Translations under genes and position numbers: made by a program
The notes under the pieces: model-generated
Database searches by the model: none
What the model was told of the DNA's origin: nothing
What the model saw: the letters and a program-made list of their open reading frames with translations, nothing else
NCBI RefSeq assembly: GCF_000265205.3
Contig: NC_018000.1
Span: 5,799,001 to 5,863,000, forward strand
Length of the DNA stretch: 64,000 nucleotides
Source of the DNA: Sinorhizobium fredii USDA 257
GTDB lineage: Bacteria; Pseudomonadota; Alphaproteobacteria; Rhizobiales; Rhizobiaceae
Reading direction: 5' to 3'
In this document: in pieces, positions 62,586 through 64,000 of the stretch
Layout of the letters: the number at the start of each line of letters is the position of its first letter
How positions within the stretch are numbered: the first letter of the stretch is position 1

Positions 62586-63377
62586 ATGGAACATCCTGTC
62601 AATCGGTTCAAGCAGAAGCTTCTTGCTGGTCAAAGTCAGATCGGCCTGTGGTGTGGCCTGCCGGGAAACTACGCCGCGGAAATCGTCGCGCCTTCAGGTT
62701 TCGATTGGCTCCTGTTCGACACGGAACATTCTCCGGGTGACGTTCTGACCGTCCTGCCACAATTGCAAGCGGTCGCACCATACGACGTTTCCCCAGTCGT
62801 CCGCCCGGCCATCAACGACCCCGTTCTCATCAAACGTTTCCTGGATATTGGCGTTCAGACACTGCTCATTCCCTACGTTCAGAACGCGGAAGAGGCGAAA
62901 GCCGCAGTCGCGGCGGTGCGATATCCTCCGGATGGAATTCGTGGTGTTTCTGCCCTGACGCGCGCCACTCGTTTCGGCCGAGTTGCGAACTATGCGCAAA
63001 ATGCGGAACGGGAAATTTGCCTGTTGCTGCAAGTTGAGACGCGGGAAGCGCTTGGCAACCTCGAGTCGATTGCCTCGGTAGAGGGAGTGGATGGGGTATT
63101 CGTAGGACCGGCAGACCTGGCAGCGAGTTTCGGACACAGGGGCCAACCGAGCCACCCGGAGGTGGTCGATGCAATTGTCGACGCGATTGAACGCCTGAAA
63201 GCGTTGGGCAAGCCTGCGGGCATTCTTACCCCGGATGAGAAGTTTGCGGCGCGGTGCATCTCACTGGGAACACTATTTACTGCCGTTGGTGTCGATGTCG
63301 CTGTTCTGGCAAGGGGATCGGAAGCACTCGCGGCACGATTTGCATCGCAAGGAGCGGGCCGCGATGCCGGAACGTGA
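62586..63377 (+). CDS. HpaI/HpcH-type class II aldolase
   Basis: 263 residues. The barrel has the family motifs [31 protein letters not shown] (catalytic His and metal Glu/Asp region), [29 protein letters not shown] and [14 protein letters not shown]. HpaI cleaves 4-hydroxy-2-oxoheptanedioate to pyruvate and succinic semialdehyde, so it can follow the upstream hydratase. Its end overlaps the next gene by 14 bases. Confidence 0.92.
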   Translation: MEHPVNRFKQKLLAGQSQIGLWCGLPGNYAAEIVAPSGFDWLLFDTEHSPGDVLTVLPQLQAVAPYDVSPVVRPAINDPVLIKRFLDIGVQTLLIPYVQNAEEAKAAVAAVRYPPDGIRGVSALTRATRFGRVANYAQNAEREICLLLQVETREALGNLESIASVEGVDGVFVGPADLAASFGHRGQPSHPEVVDAIVDAIERLKALGKPAGILTPDEKFAARCISLGTLFTAVGVDVAVLARGSEALAARFASQGAGRDAGT

Positions 63378-64000
63378 TGAACTCCTCACTGAAATCGCAC
63401 CGACGGGAGTCATCAGAGCGGCGGTCAACATGTCGAATGCCGCACTTGTCCAACTCGATCCAGTGACAGGCTCTCTAACAGGGCCGAGCGCGCAGATCGC
63501 GATCGCACTTGCGGCAGAACTCGACTGCAGTTTGTCGCTGGTTCGATACGGATCGGCCGCTGACATTCTCGCGGCTGCCGAAGGCAACGAGTGGGACGTT
63601 GCGTTCATTGCTTCCGATCCATCGCGTGCCGACAGGTTCTCCTTCTCGCCCTCCTATACCACGGTGACCGCCAGCTTTCTGGTGTCAGACAGTAGCCCGC
63701 TGGGCAGCGTCGAGCATGTCGACGTCAAAGGGGTACGCATTGCCGCCGCCAGAACCGCTGCGTATACAAAGCAGCTTGAGCGACAGATTAGAAATGCAAT
63801 CCTCCTCCATACCGAAAATCCCGCCTCCGCCCTGGACATGCTTGTATCCTCCCAGTGCGATGCGGCTGCGGGCTTGACCGAGTCCCTGTCACGTTTCTGC
63901 GAAGAGAAACCAGGTTTCCGCGTTGTTGAGGGGACATTCTCGAAAGTGCCTCAGGCGATCGCTGTGCATCGGAGGTGCGTTCACGCTTCAACCTTCCTGT
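63364..64000 (+). CDS. Family 3 solute-binding-like protein without signal peptide (partial)
   Basis: The open frame from ATG 63364 runs off the window, giving at least 212 residues. It reads [20 protein letters not shown], then [22 protein letters not shown], the usual PBPb type II core ([24 protein letters not shown]). There is no hydrophobic signal peptide; it starts [10 protein letters not shown]. Members of this kind may act as cytosolic or otherwise exported sensors, or the true start may differ. It overlaps the aldolase end by 14 bases, so it is co-transcribed. Confidence 0.78.
   Translation, partial: MPERDELLTEIAPTGVIRAAVNMSNAALVQLDPVTGSLTGPSAQIAIALAAELDCSLSLVRYGSAADILAAAEGNEWDVAFIASDPSRADRFSFSPSYTTVTASFLVSDSSPLGSVEHVDVKGVRIAAARTAAYTKQLERQIRNAILLHTENPASALDMLVSSQCDAAAGLTESLSRFCEEKPGFRVVEGTFSKVPQAIAVHRRCVHASTFL

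Overview
The window reads as chromosomal DNA of a rhizobial alphaproteobacterium, most like Sinorhizobium/Ensifer. Supporting signs are the high G+C, the sdhCDAB block next to msrA, hemC-hemD followed by a mitofilin-like gene and hemY, the lpiA-acvB pair, and a Zur-type box and intergenic repeats of rhizobial character. No rRNA, tRNA, CRISPR array, phage or insertion sequence was seen.

Positions 1-25700 are mostly housekeeping: msrA and sdhCDAB (minus strand), a secreted basic protein, a minus-strand run tsaD-gpsA-YciI-EVE-methyltransferase, the plus-strand heme and envelope run hemC-hemD-Mic60-like-hemY-TerB-GATase, an MFS exporter, YggT/DUF167, ppa, an acetyltransferase, typA, phoD, a KTSC protein, an amidase, a 51-residue protein, an unknown protein and a DUF429 protein.

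Positions 26000-33400 hold a class III adenylate cyclase with TPR-like repeats, an 850-base stretch without a convincing gene, and a four-gene family-5 ABC importer whose two ATPase domains are fused. Its promoter region carries two Zur-like boxes, which points to zinc or metallophore uptake.

Positions 33478-41912 are one minus-strand unit: a membrane-fusion protein (frameshifted at a six-G tract), an RND pump, lpiA (lysyl-phosphatidylglycerol synthase and flippase) and acvB (its periplasmic hydrolase). The last three genes are joined by 4-base stop/start overlaps.

Positions 42179-51683 hold the most interesting block: degP, a three-gene signalling operon (CHASE3-type sensor kinase, lone receiver, receiver plus HisKA_2 kinase), an SHS-type MFS carboxylate transporter, a divergent NtrC-family activator with an intact GAFTGA motif, and DUF1614 and DUF1003 membrane proteins. 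Three sites share GTGG-N7-CCAC. Two of them lie 54 and 56 bases upstream of sigma-54 type promoters of degP and the DUF1614 gene; the DUF1003 gene has a full-consensus -24/-12 element. I infer a local sigma-54 envelope or carboxylate-response regulon with its own operator.

Positions 53252-64000 are a divergent catabolic locus around a GntR/FadR regulator. On the minus strand are a TIM-barrel enzyme, a polar amino-acid-type ABC transporter, a quinate/shikimate dehydrogenase, a CHMI-type isomerase, a type II dehydroquinase and a Gfo/Idh oxidoreductase. On the plus strand are a hydroxyquinol-type intradiol dioxygenase, an HpaH-type hydratase, an HpaI-type aldolase and a signal-less family-3 solute-binding protein that runs off the end. 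This looks like hydroaromatic or aromatic acid breakdown with an unusual enzyme mix.
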